Below are positions 34,501-47,822 of a DNA stretch of 64,000 nt, piece after piece (position 1 is the stretch's first letter; every line of letters starts with the position of its first letter). Source of the stretch: Chrysemys picta bellii. Its lineage: Eukaryota > Chordata > Testudines > Emydidae. The position numbers and the translations under genes are program-made. The notes below the pieces were generated by a model. The model was given only the letters and a program-made list of their open reading frames with translations. It ran no database searches and was not told the DNA's origin. The DNA lies in NCBI RefSeq assembly GCF_011386835.1, contig NC_088795.1:13125441-13189440 (forward strand), written 5' to 3'.

Positions 34501-35528
34501 GTAATGGGTTCCCCCTCTGGGTGCCACCTGGAACTGGGGTCCACTGATCCCGCCTCACTCACCAGCCTAGGCTCCCTTTACACTGCACTGCTGTAACAGG
34601 CCCTTCAGCCCTCTTCAATACACATACAGGTAGGGACACACCCAGCTGTAGTTATATACACACAGGTTCTTCAACCAGCCCCTGCATGAGAAGGCACAGC
34701 TAAGGCACCTCCCAATTCCTAAGGCACGCACCCCCATCTGGAGTGTAAACCCAAAATTATACCACCTTGTGCTGCACATGGAACTGTACAGCGTAAGCTC
34801 ATGAAATGTGCCAAGCAGGCTGAAAGTTCTTACGGGGCAAGCTGCACAGGCTAACAGCTTCGAAACCCCAGGTGTTCCATTCACAGGCTAAAAATCCATT
34901 TAGCCTGGGTCCAGCACTTCCCCCAGTTCAGTCTTTGTTCCTCAGGTGTTTCCAGGCGTCTCTTTGGGTGGGGAGTCAGTGAAGAACCGATATGTCACTG
35001 CCCTGCCTTAAATAGCTTTTGCATATGGCGGGAACCCTTTGTCTCAAAGTTGGGTTCCCACACCCAGTCAGTGGAATAACGCTGGTATTCCAAGATGGAG
35101 TCCAGTACCAGATGACCTGGTAGTGTCATAGCAGCCATGAGTCAGGCTGTTTACAGCGTCCTCAGGAAAGCTTCCTGGTGGGAGATTAGCTGCTTCTAAA
35201 GCCTATTGTTTTCACCTAATGGCCCTTTAACCTGAATGGGTCCTTCCCAGCCAGCCATCTAGACTGACCGCCTTTTGCCTAGTGGGTGTTCCCCAGGTGT
35301 AAACACTTTTGTAATAGATATAGTCAATATTCCTAACTTTCAGATACAAAAATGATACATGCATACAAATTGTATAATCATATTTAGTAAATCATAACCT
35401 TTCCAATGATCTCACATGACCTAGCTTGCGTAAGATACATTATGATTGTCATATTCATATAATAATCTCTATGAAGAATATGGGATGCAGTGTCATACCC
35501 CCTATTTTGTCTGTCTTGTGTATTTAAC
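34501..35528. other. Unidentified, mixed-composition DNA
   Basis: No recognisable coding exon. The region is moderately GC-rich with phrases such as CCCTCTGGGTGCCACCTGG that look repeat-like, but I could not find long terminal repeats, a primer-binding site or termini. Confidence 0.35.
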
Positions 35529-35771
35529 CTGTAAGCCAGGGGTTCTCAAACTGAGGGTCAGGACCCCTCAGGGGGTCACAAGATCAATACATGGGGCGGG
35601 GGGTGTCGTGAGCTGTCAACTTCCACTCCAAACCCTACTTGCCTCCAGCATTTATAATGGTGTTAAATATATTTAAAAGGGTGTTTAATTTATTAGGGGG
35701 GTTGCACTCAGAGACTTGTGATGTGAAAGGGGTGGCCAGTAAAAAGAAGTTTGAGACCCACTGCTGTAAGC
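35529..35771 (-). mobile_element. Complete hAT-type MITE with 8-base target duplication
   Basis: The element 35537-35763 (227 bases) starts CAGGGGTTCTCAAACT and ends AGTTTGAGACCCACTG. It is flanked on both sides by CTGTAAGC (35529-35536 and 35764-35771), the 8-base duplication typical of hAT transposition. Its interior matches, in opposite orientation, the copy at 4489. It has no coding capacity. Confidence 0.9.
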
Positions 35772-35885
35772 TCTTCAGGGAAGGGCCTGACTCTCTCTGT
35801 ATGTTTGCAGAGAGTCTAGCAAACTGGGACCTTGGCTGGAGCCTGTAAGCACTATTGTAATACAAATAATACAATAATAATTACA
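35772..35885 (+). repeat. MIR/L2-type 3' tail
   Basis: TAAGCTCTTCAGGGAAGGGC (overlapping the duplication), then TCTAGCAAACTGGGACC and ATTGTAATACAAATAATAC resemble the conserved 3' tail of MIR-like SINEs. The hAT MITE landed just upstream of, or inside, this older repeat. Confidence 0.5.
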
Positions 35886-38800
35886 TTTATTCATATAGCT
35901 GGACCACTCTTCCACCCCCCCCAGTGTTTGTTGCATGTGTAGTGGGAATATTTTGATGCTTTCACATGTTATGAAAACAGTCCGCATATGTTCAGCAAAA
36001 GTTTCCTGATCTGCTTGTAGAGGGGAAGCTTATTCAGCCAGTCATAGGGGACCCCCTTAGTTTCCTTAGGTTATCTTTTAGTAGTTAGTTTTTCTTGGCA
36101 GCTGCATAAACTTTATGTAACTGAGATTTTGACTTCATCGTTATTTTATTCATTTGTTCTGTAGTAGTGCCCAGAAGCACCAATCGAGGCCCAACTGCAT
36201 TGGCCACTGTACACACCGTCCTTGTTTCAAAGAGATTACAGTCTGAGCACCTGGTCCTTAAAACACTTGTGCACATGAGTAGTTCCACTGAGAGCCAAAA
36301 CTTCTTGCGTCTCGGATTTGTTCTATGTCTTTCTTCTAGACACTTTCCTCCAAGCTCTTTTCCAGTAGGAATATTCTGCATCAAAGAAATGCTCTTCTCT
36401 TACTAAGCTACTGTTAGCAAAGGGAGCTCTATGCTTACAATAAAGATTCTTCCTTGTATTCTGGACTCATGCGTTTCATTACAAGAGTCCCCCTACAGAC
36501 CTCACCTTGGGAGCACAGTGATGCTTCACCTGACACTTACGTTTTCCTGTCATTTAAAACCATGTTTCTCCCCATCCACCCCATGTGATTCATTTAAACT
36601 TGCTTTTGTAGCTGGAAGAAGACTTATGCTATGCAATGCTCATTCTTGAAGATCTGCAGAGTACGACTGAGAGGAGCACTCATTAGACCACAGACTTTAG
36701 AGCAGCTACATTCAAGACTTCAAAGAGCTACGTGTGGCATTAGAATAACAAGCTGCATTTCACCATAGTAGCTAGAACAACACTCTAAAAACTAGGCTGC
36801 CATAAATGGGTGCTATATATATATACTGCTGCATAATCCAGACATGGGTCCCAAGTATGTTGCTACAAAGAGTTCTCATCCAGCTTTGAAGAAAGATCCA
36901 CTGAGTGCAGGAAAAACTTGCCATCTTGTCAGGGTCAGAGTTGTCTACCTTGGCATTATCCACCATGCAACACCTGACCCAGTTTTGCCCCTATCATATA
37001 GAATGAAACTCAAGAAGTCCTGAGAAACATTTGAGCTACCACCTGGAGAGCCCATCTTAGCTGGTGAAAGCCCACAAAGACCAATTGTGCCCACTGCTAA
37101 TGTAGATGATCAATGACACTTTCAAAGAAGTGAACCCACCAGCCTAACTGAAAAGTCAATACGCTACCCAATCCTGAGAGAGTCAGCTGAGAACATCTCC
37201 AGCTACTGCCCCATCTCCAGCATCTTAGACCGAATCATTGAGGACTGAAAAAACACACTTCTGCATCCATGTGACGTCTTTCCCCCCCACCCATCCTGAA
37301 CGCTTTGTAGGAGGTGAAGAGAGGGGGGGCATGACTTACAGCTTTTTACTCTGCCCACCCTCTGCTCTGTTTTCACCCTATTTTTCATTGTGTTTTCCCT
37401 CTCTTCCCCATTCTTTGCTGCTATTCTCCCAGGGTTCCTAGGTGAAGTGGAAAAGGTCTAAGTCAAATTTTCGAGCACAGAAGGGGATTCAAAATCAGAG
37501 AAAATGAATTCCCTTGTCCCTACTTATTAGAATAGCCTCACATTTCAGAACTAAGGACAAATCAAACTTGTAGTAAAAAGGTCATTCGTGGATTAGTTTT
37601 TAAAATGTTATGCAGGATGCGCACACACACAACCCATTAATTTGTAGGTTTAGTATATAGATCTTTGGCATACAGTCAAAAAGGGGCCTCGTTGTTTGAA
37701 GCATAAAGACCAAATATTTTGCAACTAGTTTGCTTTAGGAGTTTAGTTTGGGGAGTCTTGCAAACCTGTGCAGGACTTTGTGAGCTGAAGTTAAAGGTTT
37801 TGTGAAAACTGTTCTGCAGCCAGTGAATACATCACAGAATGCACAGTTTATAGTGGATGTTTATAGTGGATACACATTTGCTATCCTCCTTTGCTATTCC
37901 TACAAAGAATAACTATCCCAGACTCTTTAATAAGTTTCCTGTTGTCTGACTACTGTCGATGAAATATGAAGCAGATAGAAGACAGATTGATATTCCTAAC
38001 CTGTGTTGACCTAGACATGTGCTGTACTACTTAAAAGAATGTTGGCTAGAAGCAAACCTGAAGTTCTCACCACTATATAAATACTTTTCCGTATTCTTAC
38101 TAGTTCTAAAATGATGTGCTGTATTTTGCTTCCATGGTAAAATGTTATCTGTGACTAATGTGTTAATAAATTAAGTATTGCACACATTTTATGATGGTAT
38201 TCTGTGTTTGGCAAAAGCATGAAAAGGAAATTACTTGTGAGTGGGAACATTTACTTTTTTTTGTTTGTTTTCATTTATTTATCTTTGTGAAAATGAATGT
38301 GGTGTTCTTGAAAAATTCCAGAAAAGACAGAAGTAAGGCCACATTACTCAGACTGACCTGTATATGGTGCCGGCCTAATTTGAAAGGAACTCCTCCTGTG
38401 TCGTCTAGGGTAATCTAAAGTATATGACGTCTGGCAATTTCAAAGGAGTTTACGGGAGTTAAGAGCCAAACGTCCTTTGAAATTCAGACCCCGTTGAAAA
38501 CCCAAGCTGATACTTTTAATAGCCCCCCTATCATTGATATCTAAACATAGATGGTAACTTGGGGTCTGATTTTTCTGTGGTCTTGTGTAATCATTTATGC
38601 TGGTGCAAAGTAGTGCAGAAGGGAAGCAATTAACCCACTTTACATTAGCTTTGCACTGTGTAAATGCCTATATAGGATGCAGGGCAATGGAAAATCAGGT
38701 CCATTCTGTGTTTTTGGAAAACAAACAAACAAACATTATTTAGACAGCACAACTTCTGTTTTCTTGAATGAAAATCCTCACTTTCCTGACATAGTCAGCA

Positions 38801-38905
38801 ACGGTACATTCAAATATTGGATTTGAAAAACGCTATTTATCTCCTGATCCTTAACTAACCTGAAATACTAACCCTGCTTATTCCTTCTTTATTGTCCCTT
38901 TACAT
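35886..38905. other. Non-coding DNA; possible L2 LINE trace at 37.1-37.25 kb
   Basis: Around 37190-37245 the plus strand can be read as YCPISSILDRIIED, similar to the NYRPIS...IIE block of L2-type reverse transcriptases, but no neighbouring blocks are clear. The stretch 38545-38705 also looks repeat-like. No host exon was found. Confidence 0.3.
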
Positions 38906-38906
38906 A

Positions 38907-38924
38907 GTGTGTGTGTGTGTGTGT
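38907..38924. repeat. (GT)9 microsatellite
   Basis: A pure GT run of 18 bases. Confidence 0.9.
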
Positions 38925-39075
38925 TAGGCAGAATGTGGTCTATAAATATGTACACACTGTGTTAAGGGACAGTAAAGAAGAAATAAACAATGAGGAAGAG
39001 TGTACCTTTGTATGAATTTATGTATTTACATATATGTGTGTGCATGTGTATATAGCTATAGATATGTGTTTATAT

Positions 39076-39076
<1 letters not shown>

Positions 39077-39109
<33 letters not shown>

Positions 39110-39119
39110 ACACACACAC
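39077..39119. repeat. (CA)n microsatellite
   Basis: An almost uninterrupted CA run of 43 bases with a single CC interruption near 39108. It is likely polymorphic. Confidence 0.95.
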
Positions 39120-40140
39120 CCCACTAACTTTATAAGTTTAATTTTGCACAGACACCATTCTATTTTAATGGACAGTAAACTATAATTTAAAGGAAATAAA
39201 TCCAGAGCTATCCTAAAATAAAAGTACAGTACTTTTAAGATTAATGACCATGTTTTGTAACTTTTTTTTTTAAATCTAGATAATGACGTAGGTCCATATA
39301 TGCTGTCCTGCAGCGGGGCGAAAAAAGCCTCTGGAGATTCTCTGAGGTTCACCTCATACATTCTCTTCCATGGCGTGGGATTACTTTCACGTGGAGAGGC
39401 CAAGAGTGTAATTCTTCTAAACCTGTGGATCAGTGAGAAACCATACTCCCAGCTGGATGGATCTCAGGGCAGCCATAAAGAGGGCATGACCCACTGTGGT
39501 CTCTGGAACCCCTCCCCCAGTCACATAGCTCCTGAAGGAGCTCGCTGACTTGTGCCCTGATGCTACAAACTCTTCTGCATATGCTCAGGTTGAAGCATGT
39601 TGAGTAGCCCTGTTGACTTCAGTTGGACTAATTACATGTTTAAAATTAAGCATGTGCATCATTGTTTGCAGGATTGTGGCCTCAGCTATCACTGCTATGC
39701 TTGTGTCCCACTCCCCACTGCCGTATGCTGGAAGTTAATGCTGCTTCTAACCTCATTAACACCGGTCTGAAAATTCAGTGGAATACGGCTGTGTAGGCAG
39801 AGGAACATACTGCGTACGGTGACTGCTCCCTGGTCCCAGCCTTTGCTTGACTACCCTGCTCACTCAGAAGATGTGGCGTTCCCAAGGAGAAGCTTCTGCG
39901 GACTCCTAGAAAGGGGGAAAGTGTGCAACAGAGCCACCCCTTCTTCCCTTCAGTCTTGCAGAGCTTGTTCTTGCTGTTTTATTGACTGCCTTCTGTATCT
40001 CACTACAAAGCGTATTGTAGGGCCACAGGCTGCCCTGTGTCTGGTAATTAATGTAGTCTTTCATCTCCTGTCTCATACCAACCACGAACTTTAGGAGACC
40101 AAATGAAGTGTGGGAAGAGCTCTAGCTTTTGTCCTCCAAC
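39120..40140. other. Non-coding DNA, nothing recognised
   Basis: The 82-91 codon frames at 39300-39548 and 39819-40094 have no motifs or splice context. Confidence 0.4.
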
Positions 40141-40464
40141 AGAGTGATCAGTTAAGGTGAGCTATTACCAGCGGGGGGGGCGGGATTTTTTTTTGTAGTG
40201 GTATCACTACCAAAAAAGTGTGTGGTTTTTTTTTTCCCCCCTTCTCCCCTCCCCCCTTCCTGCTCGTAATAGCTCACCTTAACTGATCACGCTCGTTAGT
40301 GTGTATGGTAACGCCCATTGTTTCATGTTCTCTGTGTATATAGGTATCTTCCTACTGTATTTTCCACTGCATGCATCTGATGAAGTGGGTTTTAGCCCAC
40401 GAAAGCTTATGCTCAAATAAACTTGTTAGTCTCTAAGGTGCCACAAGTACTCCTGTTCTTTTTA
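40141..40464 (+). mobile_element. Turtle-type short retroposon with fold-back 5' part
   Basis: The 3' part (AGTGGGTTTTAGCCCACGAA, then TTGTTAGTCTCTAAGGTGCC and CAAGTACTCCTGTTC) matches the copies at 9822 and 59750. The 5' part is a fold-back: 40144-40168 is exactly complementary to 40266-40290 (25 bases), with poly-G, poly-C and a small inner hairpin (GTAGTG-GTAT-CACTAC) between. The copy stops at GTTCTTTTT, short of the GGATACAGACTAACACGG end. Confidence 0.65.
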
Positions 40465-41107
40465 TTGTTGAATTGACTCTCTACTGGGCTGTCTAAGGCT
40501 CACAGGGTTAATTGCCTTTCTCTTTTTTTAATGTTTCAGAAGAATTCCTTCATGTGTTCTCCTGAAGTATAAAGACCAGCAAGAATAGGAAACCTGAAGG
40601 CGTGTGTTAATCTCCCGGTCAAGTACGGTACAAGCGGCTGCAGTGAAAGCTTCTGCTTGCTGCCCTAGAAATAACCCCAACCTTCCCCTGGTAAGATTAC
40701 CCTCGGCGGGGTCAGAAGCTTAGTTCTAATTTTCATTTTAAGCTTGTGGTTTTTAACCCCTGTTCTGAATTGGCCTACTTGGATTTGTTGATCTTTTAAA
40801 GTGGATGGGTGTTTATTGGATAGAGAGTGGAGAAGAGAAGCCCAGAAATGAGACCAAAGGTTTATTTGCTCAACACTGTTGCTCCTTCATCTCACCTTAT
40901 TGTTTTCGTGGCTTAACAGCTAACAGTCATTGCCCGCCATGCAAGGGCCCCAACAGTGTCAGGATTTTAGTTTAAGCAGCTTTGCGAGGACAAAGCACTC
41001 ATGGTAATTCCTCCTGGAAACAGAAGTGTCACTCCTCCATCTACCCACTGTGAAGTGTCATGGACTTGATTCCTCGTTCTGTATAGTGAGATGAAATGGA
41101 GCCTGTG
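40465..41107. other. Non-coding DNA
   Basis: Nothing is recognised here. Confidence 0.4.
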
Positions 41108-41235
41108 GCTAGGATTTTCAAAGTATTTTAAGTGGATTTAGGCACCCAACTCCCATTGGCCCCATTTAAGTGCCACTTGGGACAATGGGAGTTGGGCACC
41201 TTAACTCCCTTAGGCTGCTTTGAGAACCCCAGCCT
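41108..41235. repeat. Palindromic MITE copy
   Basis: GGCACCCAACTCCCATTG (41141-41158) pairs with CAATGGGAGTTGGGCACC (41183-41200) with two mismatches. Outer arms AGGATTTTCAAAG and CTTTGAGAACCCC also pair. The whole is a near-perfect hairpin of about 125 bases. Confidence 0.7.
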
Positions 41236-44200
41236 GTGGCTTTTTAGCTTGCTAGTCCTCCTCACTCTGTAGTACAGGCTGTTGGAGAAGTCATGAAAAG
41301 ACAGCAGGCTGTGTGCAGAATAGTTTGGAAGCTTTTGTATTTAAATTGTGTTTTGTTTTAGGTAAGATATATTTAGTAAGCAGTTACTATAAGATACAAT
41401 CTGATAGGTTAGATTGTGGTCTTACACCCGGCCCTGTTCTCTGGACAGGTTGTAGGACCACAGCTGAGCTGCCCAGGAGCAGAGCAGGAGATGAATGGTG
41501 ATTCAGACAATTCAGTCTGCTTCCCCTTTGCTCCAAGTAAGCTGTGCCAGTCCTTTTCCTGGTACTAATTACTTCTCCCTTCATGCTGGTTTAGCTGCAC
41601 TAGCTGGCACGTTGAGAGGGTTGGAGCCAAGGCTCTGCCCTCTCCTTCTGCGAGGAGAAGTAATGACCCAGTGGAGGCTGCTCTCTTCCTGATGCTATGC
41701 CCCACAATTCAGGTGGCAAGTGCAGTGGAACAAGAGAACTTATGCTCTATGACTCCCCAGCATGAGTATGCAGCAAGGGTCATGAACATCCTATACTGAT
41801 GATATGCTCCTCTTCTAAAACAAACTGCACCACAACTAGCATTTCTCCAAGATCTATGTGACTATCCATTTAGTGAACCAGAACTTGTAAGACCGTCTGT
41901 ACTAACCACATCTGGGGACTCCCAATAATACTGCAGCCTATGTATCTCGTCACTCCAAATAAATAAACACAGTATCTTGTTCCAACTTAGTTAGTGACAT
42001 CTGCAATATTTTAGATTTGGTTTATATTAACTTTTTATATCAATCTATCAAAGGTTAGAAAGAAGACTAATAACATCTATAGATATATAGATATACATGT
42101 GGCATATCGCTACTGAATCCTAAAGCAATATTATTTAGTATGGGTTTAATGTTCTTCTATGTCACCAGCATTTTCCTATAGTCTTACTCTGTTTGTCTGC
42201 TATGTTAAAAGGGTATGATTTCTGCTCGGTGTGCAATATACAAACTATGCTACCACAGTTGCAAATGTCAATTTTCATATCCTGTTCATTTTAAAACCAT
42301 ATGTATATATCGGGCATGTTTGAAATGAGATTATCCATGGCAAATGATTTGAAATAAATAAATAGGGACTAAGATTTTAATCAGCAAAATATTGCTGATT
42401 GTTGGCGATAAACAACTTGAATTGAACAACTTTGGAAGCTTTCATTTCTCCTTGTGCAAATTCCACTGTAGTCTTTGTCCTCTAGTTTGAAACCAAGTCT
42501 CCCTTCCCATTTCGTTGGGGGTGGGGGAGAGTAGTGGGACTGCATGACACTATACAAGATTCCTTTGTACGATAGTCTAATAAACAAAGAACCAAAGCTA
42601 TCTTCAATGTGTGATGTGGTCTGTGTCAGAGAATAGCTTTTCTACGGTCATCTGAAATCCGGGTTATTCAGTAATGCTAGTACTGAGCCTGTCTCTCCCA
42701 CTAGTCCCAGGATAACACTTGTCTTATTTACCCAATTCAGATGTATATGCTTGATGCTGACTAATGCCTATTGGCTTAAATGTACACCTTCACTGCAATA
42801 TTTAACTGATTAAAATCTTAGTCCCTGATTATTTTATTTCAATCATTTGCTATGGAGAATCCCACTTCAAATATGCCTGACAAATAAGCATGGTTTTAAA
42901 ATGAATGTGTCATGAAAACTAACATTTGTAACTGCAGAAACACAGCTCAGCCACATTGCACTTTGGGTAGAAATCAGCTCTTTAACAGGGACTATCCTGT
43001 AGTATTTTAAGCAACTGAAAATAAAGCTAGTTTCACTCCAACTATGGAGTCATATAGAGTTTCACATTGTGAAGGGTTACACAGGTTTTAGCTATGCAAT
43101 ACCCCCTGAAGTCAATGAAAGATGTGTGGCTGAATCTCACATAACACTGAAAAAGTAATAAACATCCAGAGTCACAGAGGCCCTGATTGGCTGTGTTATG
43201 TCCAGCTTTGTTGCCAATACTGGGGGAGAGATTTACAGTAGGTAATCAGTTCAAAGCTGAGAATTTGTAAATAGGGCAGAGTCCTCATTCGTGTTCTGAG
43301 GTTCTTGTTTCCTTAAACTGAAACTAATGTCACATTTTGTGCTTTCTTCTCTAACAGTGAGGTGAAATAATAGGTGGTAACTGGAGTTGATTTGGTTCAG
43401 CATGAAATGTTATCAACAGCTGATTTAAATTTTATTCTCCGGTTTTGGTTTTTTGTTAAGTGGCTGAAATCTCCATTGTCTTCAATGGTGGTGCTCAAGT
43501 GCTCAAAGTTGAGCATGTGGGTCAATGTTTGGCTGGATTGGAGCCAGAATGCATTGTCTGTTAAGTGCAAAAATAACTTTCTAAAATTATTGAATCTCTT
43601 TAGAACAAACACGCACTCATCATATCATGCAAGACTTCTGAATGTGGAGCATAGTTTGCAGATTTGCATTCTCTCTGTTTAAAATGCTCTTTGAGCCATT
43701 AGTAGTTTACAGGAATAGTCATGTCTCCTGCTGTGGTCAATATTAAAATGCTTACAACATAAGAGCACTGGCATCCAGCCTTAGGTTATTTTTATACTCA
43801 TGATATGACCTTTGGTAATAAAATCAAAGAAATAGGAGCAACAAAAATGACTGATGTGGCTACATCCAGTGTATCATTTGAGCTAGGCTTTAGATAAAAT
43901 CCTAACCCTGGGGAATAGGGAAGTTCAAATTGCAGCTGAACCAGTCACTGGGAAGTTCCATTTTATTGTCCTGAAAGACATATCCTAACATAGAGGAAGC
44001 CAATTAGCTTGATACTGTTAATTTTAAACTTCACAATGGAAATGAAAAATGTAGCTTTTTATTCTTAGGGTTTTTTGTTTTTTTGGCTAGTTGATCATTC
44101 TATTCATGACTGGTAAATGTCAGCCTAGATTCATGTAAACCATCTCCTTACTGGGCCTTTTATTTGTGTGAATCAGTGGCGGAAAAGAAATCAGGTTCAT

Positions 44201-45682
44201 GGAAAATATAAGAGGTCCTCTTTTTCCCCACCTCCCCCCAGTTAGAAATGTGATTAATCACCTCTAAACAGTGGTTTTGGCTTTAATGGCAAGGGTAAAA
44301 CGCATAGTTACTGGAGTGAGCCAGATGTATTCATGCCTCAGGGCCAAATACTGATAGCCTCACTCACAGTATAGTATTGGTAGTCTCCTTGATGTACCTG
44401 GGATTACTCATGGAGTAAAGTACTACCTCACATGACTAAGGGCATTGGAACTTGGCCCTTACTGAGGAACCTTGTGACTTCATTATTATTGGTGTCCTTG
44501 TTCTCACTCTTCCCTCCTTTTTGTCAGTTGATGACCCTTCTCTGTTGTTGACTTGAATTTACGTTGCATACTCTATGGGACTAGGGCATATTTCAACTTC
44601 ATTTTGGTGTGTGGCATGGTTTTAAATGCTCAAAAAAAAATCAAGAGAAACTGGAGGGGAAAGTGGATTTGTAAAGGGAAACGCTTAATAGCCCATTGCA
44701 TCAAGGTGTCAAGTCTTTCCTAGACTGGTGATGGGTGAACAATTATTCATCAAAGTTTGCCTCTTTATCTATTCATGAATTGTTTGAAAGCAAAGTGTGA
44801 TTTTTTTTTTCTTGATTGTTTTTCTTTTTTTATATTTATTCTTTGTCAGCAGCTTGTTCAAAAGCAGTTGGTGTGAATATTCAATATGTGAGCTGTTGAC
44901 TGCACACAGACTTTAGGTTACATGGTATATTTCTGTTCCCTGAATGAATGAGCATTACTCTTAAAATCAGGTTTTCAATGTAAATTCTCACATTTATATA
45001 TTCAGAATGCTTCCACTAATTGTTTCAATAATTGCTTTAATTGTGCTATTTATGCAAACATTCCAGCTTAAATTGGCTTAAAAATTATATTATTGAAACA
45101 TATTCAGACTTTTTGATTTGGCAATAGTCAGTTCTAGTAATGACCAAAAATGTTCGTCTCTAATGGTTGCTCCAAGATTTTAGCAACATTGCAACATTTG
45201 TCATACTTTCGTCACTATGTGACCTTCACCAGCTATGAAGTCCTGGGAATTCAGTGTTGCTGAAATCAAGGTCCCAAAGCCTGATTGGCTGACCTAAGAG
45301 AATGGTTTACTGTGGTAATTCCTGAAATTCAAATATGTGCAATCATTCTTCTACTTAATTTACAATAAATGGTTCAGAAAGAAGTCACTTTATAGGCAGA
45401 ATAATGATAGCAATCCTATTATTTTTGCATAGGTAGGAAACAAAATTCTCTTGTGTAATGCTTCTCCCTGTGCCCAGAACTGTAAATCACCTTGTTCTTC
45501 CCTCCTCTGGCCTCTAGCAAGAGGGAAACTTGCTTATGGGTAACTGGGGTGTCAGTTCCCTGACCCTGCTAGCTGGTTAGCCACACAAACAATCTCCTCT
45601 GGGCTCTGCAAGCCTTTACTTTACCTTGCAGATTAACACTAGGTGTATCTCAGCAGCCGAACCCCTTTGAAGTGTTGCCATC
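41236..45682. other. AT-rich non-coding DNA, nothing recognised
   Basis: This is the longest stretch without a recognisable repeat or exon. Short ORFs (for example 102 codons at 43374-43682) lack motifs. It is probably old intergenic or intronic DNA. Confidence 0.4.
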
Positions 45683-46205
45683 AGAATGGCCATACTGGGT
45701 CTGATCAATGGTCCATGTAGCCCAGTATCCTGTCTTCCGACAGTGGCCAGGTGCTTCAGAAGGAATGAAAATAACAGGCAATCATTGAGTGATCCACCCC
45801 CTGTCATCCACTTCTAGTTTCTGGCAGTCAGAGTCTAGGGACTTCCAGAGCATGGGGTTGCATTCCTGAACATCTTGGCTAATAGCCTTTGATGGACATA
45901 TCCTCCATGAATTTACCTAATTATTTTTTGAATCCCTTATAGTTTTGGCCTTCACAACATCCCTTGGCAACAAGTTCCACAGGTTGACACTGCATTGTGT
46001 AAAAAAACAACTTCCTTTTGTTTTGTTTTAAATCTGCTGCCTATTTGTTTCATTGGGCGATACCTGTTCTTGTGTATGTGAAGGAGTAAATCACACTTCC
46101 GTAATCACTTTTTCCACACCATTCCTGGTTTTATAGACCTCTGTCATATCCCTTCCCCCCCACCTTGTCCTCTCTTTTCCAAGCTGAAAAGTCCCAGTCT
46201 TTTTT
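45683..46205 (-). mobile_element. CR1 LINE fragment
   Basis: The plus-strand face has GGCCATACTGGGTCTGATCA, CAGTATCCTGTCTTCCGACA, then TTGGCAACAAGTTCCACAGG and TTGACACTGCATTGTG. Same 3' region as the copies at 13096 and 47015, more diverged. Confidence 0.8.
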
Positions 46206-47014
46206 CCCCTGGGATGTCCAGGTTTTCCGTTCCCAAGGGAAAGGCAGACACTTCATCTCCAATGACTCAACCTTGCATAATACTGCAGTACTAAGAAACT
46301 TATTTTTGTTTTCATTATAAATATCATCAGAGGTTCAAGATTCAAATGCTAGTGTGTAAAGATAATGGAAACAAAAGGGTTATATAAAAAACAAAATCAT
46401 AACATGATTTCTAAGGAGATTAAACTTAATTTAGCAAGCTAGCCTGTCTGAGGAAGTTAATCTCACCCCAAATGTCCTTTGCAGCATTTCAGTCAAGCCT
46501 GGTTGAGATCCCGTTTTCGTGAATGTAACTGCACTGCCTGATTACTTCCTAGGTGCAGCTTAAGGGGGTGTCTTTTTGCCTTCTACTTCTATCCCCAAAG
46601 TTAATTGTTTGTCCTCAGATATAGTAACTCCCCCTCCTCCATTGCTTATTCTGTGGTGTGTTCTTCTCTGTTGCTTTCACATCCCCCCCACCCCCCCGTT
46701 GACTTAGATCACATCTTGTCATGAATGTAGTTGAGCAGCTATTTCTGCCTTTTTCATCTTTCTAAAGAGTTGTTGTTGTTTTTTAATTTTTATTTTATTT
46801 ATTTATTGTTTGCATTGGAAGATGTTACTCCGCTCATTCAAGGGAGTATAACACTAATAGGACATATTCAGAATCACTACAACTGCGGGTGCAAATTGTC
46901 ATGTTAACATATAATGGTACAAAAATGTGATGGGCTCAGAGGTATAAAATGCTCCTGAAAGGAAATCTGTACAAACAGATAGATATAATTGGAGTTAGAT
47001 AGGGCAGGGAAAGA
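46206..47014. other. Non-coding DNA
   Basis: Nothing is recognised here. Confidence 0.4.
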
Positions 47015-47390
47015 ACATAGGAATGGCCATACTGGGTCAGACCAAAGGTCCATCTAGCCCAGTATCCTGTCTACCGACCATGACCAATGCCAGGTGTCCC
47101 AGAGGGAGTGAACCTAACAGGTAATGATCAAGTGATCTCTCTCCTGCCATCCATCTCTACCCTCTGACAAACAGAGGCTAGGGACACCATTCCTTACCCA
47201 TCCTGGCTAATAGCCATTAATGGACTTAACCTCCATGAATTTTTCTAGTTCTCTTTTAAACACTGTTATAGTCCTATCCTTCACAACCTCCTCAGGCAAG
47301 GAGTTCCACAAGTTGACTGTGCGCTGTGTGAAGAACTACTTCCTTTTATTTGTTTTAAACCTGCTGCCCATTAATTATGGTGGTGTAAGG
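47015..47390 (-). mobile_element. CR1 LINE fragment
   Basis: GGCCATACTGGGTCAGACCA, AGGTCCATCTAGCCCAGTAT, CCTCCTCAGGCAAGGAGTTC and CACAAGTTGACTGTGCGC are close to CR1 consensus phrases, so this copy is younger than the one at 45683. Confidence 0.85.
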
Positions 47391-47822
47391 GGTGAGGAAA
47401 GGGGCATTACTTAAATAAAAGGAACATGTAAGGGGCGGGTTGCAAATGAGGTAGTTCATTGTTTTTGCTAGCCACCAGAGTAGAGTCTAATGATCCATGT
47501 AAAGTACAGCTTTCCCAGACTATAGTTCACTAGAGCTCGTGAGAAATTTTCCAGTTAAAGCATTTTCTGATGAAACTGTGATGAACCTGAAATGTCTCAT
47601 GGAAACATCTTGGGTTAGATGATTTTTTTGTCAAATCACAGACAGGCTTCCAAGTCAGAATGAAATCAAACTTCCAAATATCAGAGTTTCCCACAAACCA
47701 GAAATCTCTAACTCTGTACTTCATACAGATGTGACTCGAAGTACCCGCCCACACTCCCAGCCAATGCCGCAAAGCTCCCACGGGCCCCTCCACGCAGTTT
47801 CACACACAGGATGTTAGGACAA
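47391..47822. other. Non-coding DNA
   Basis: Traces of the palindromic GAAATTTTCC-type repeat occur near 47540-47620; otherwise nothing is recognised. Confidence 0.35.

Noticed and set aside
34500..35290. Possible endogenous-retrovirus LTR starting TGTAATGGG
   Set aside because: No matching CA-end, no polyadenylation/primer-binding context and no partner LTR; the start is equally explained by the end of a MIR copy.
39077..39119. Tandem repeat considered as a CRISPR-like array
   Set aside because: Plain CA microsatellite; no spacers, and the genome is eukaryotic.
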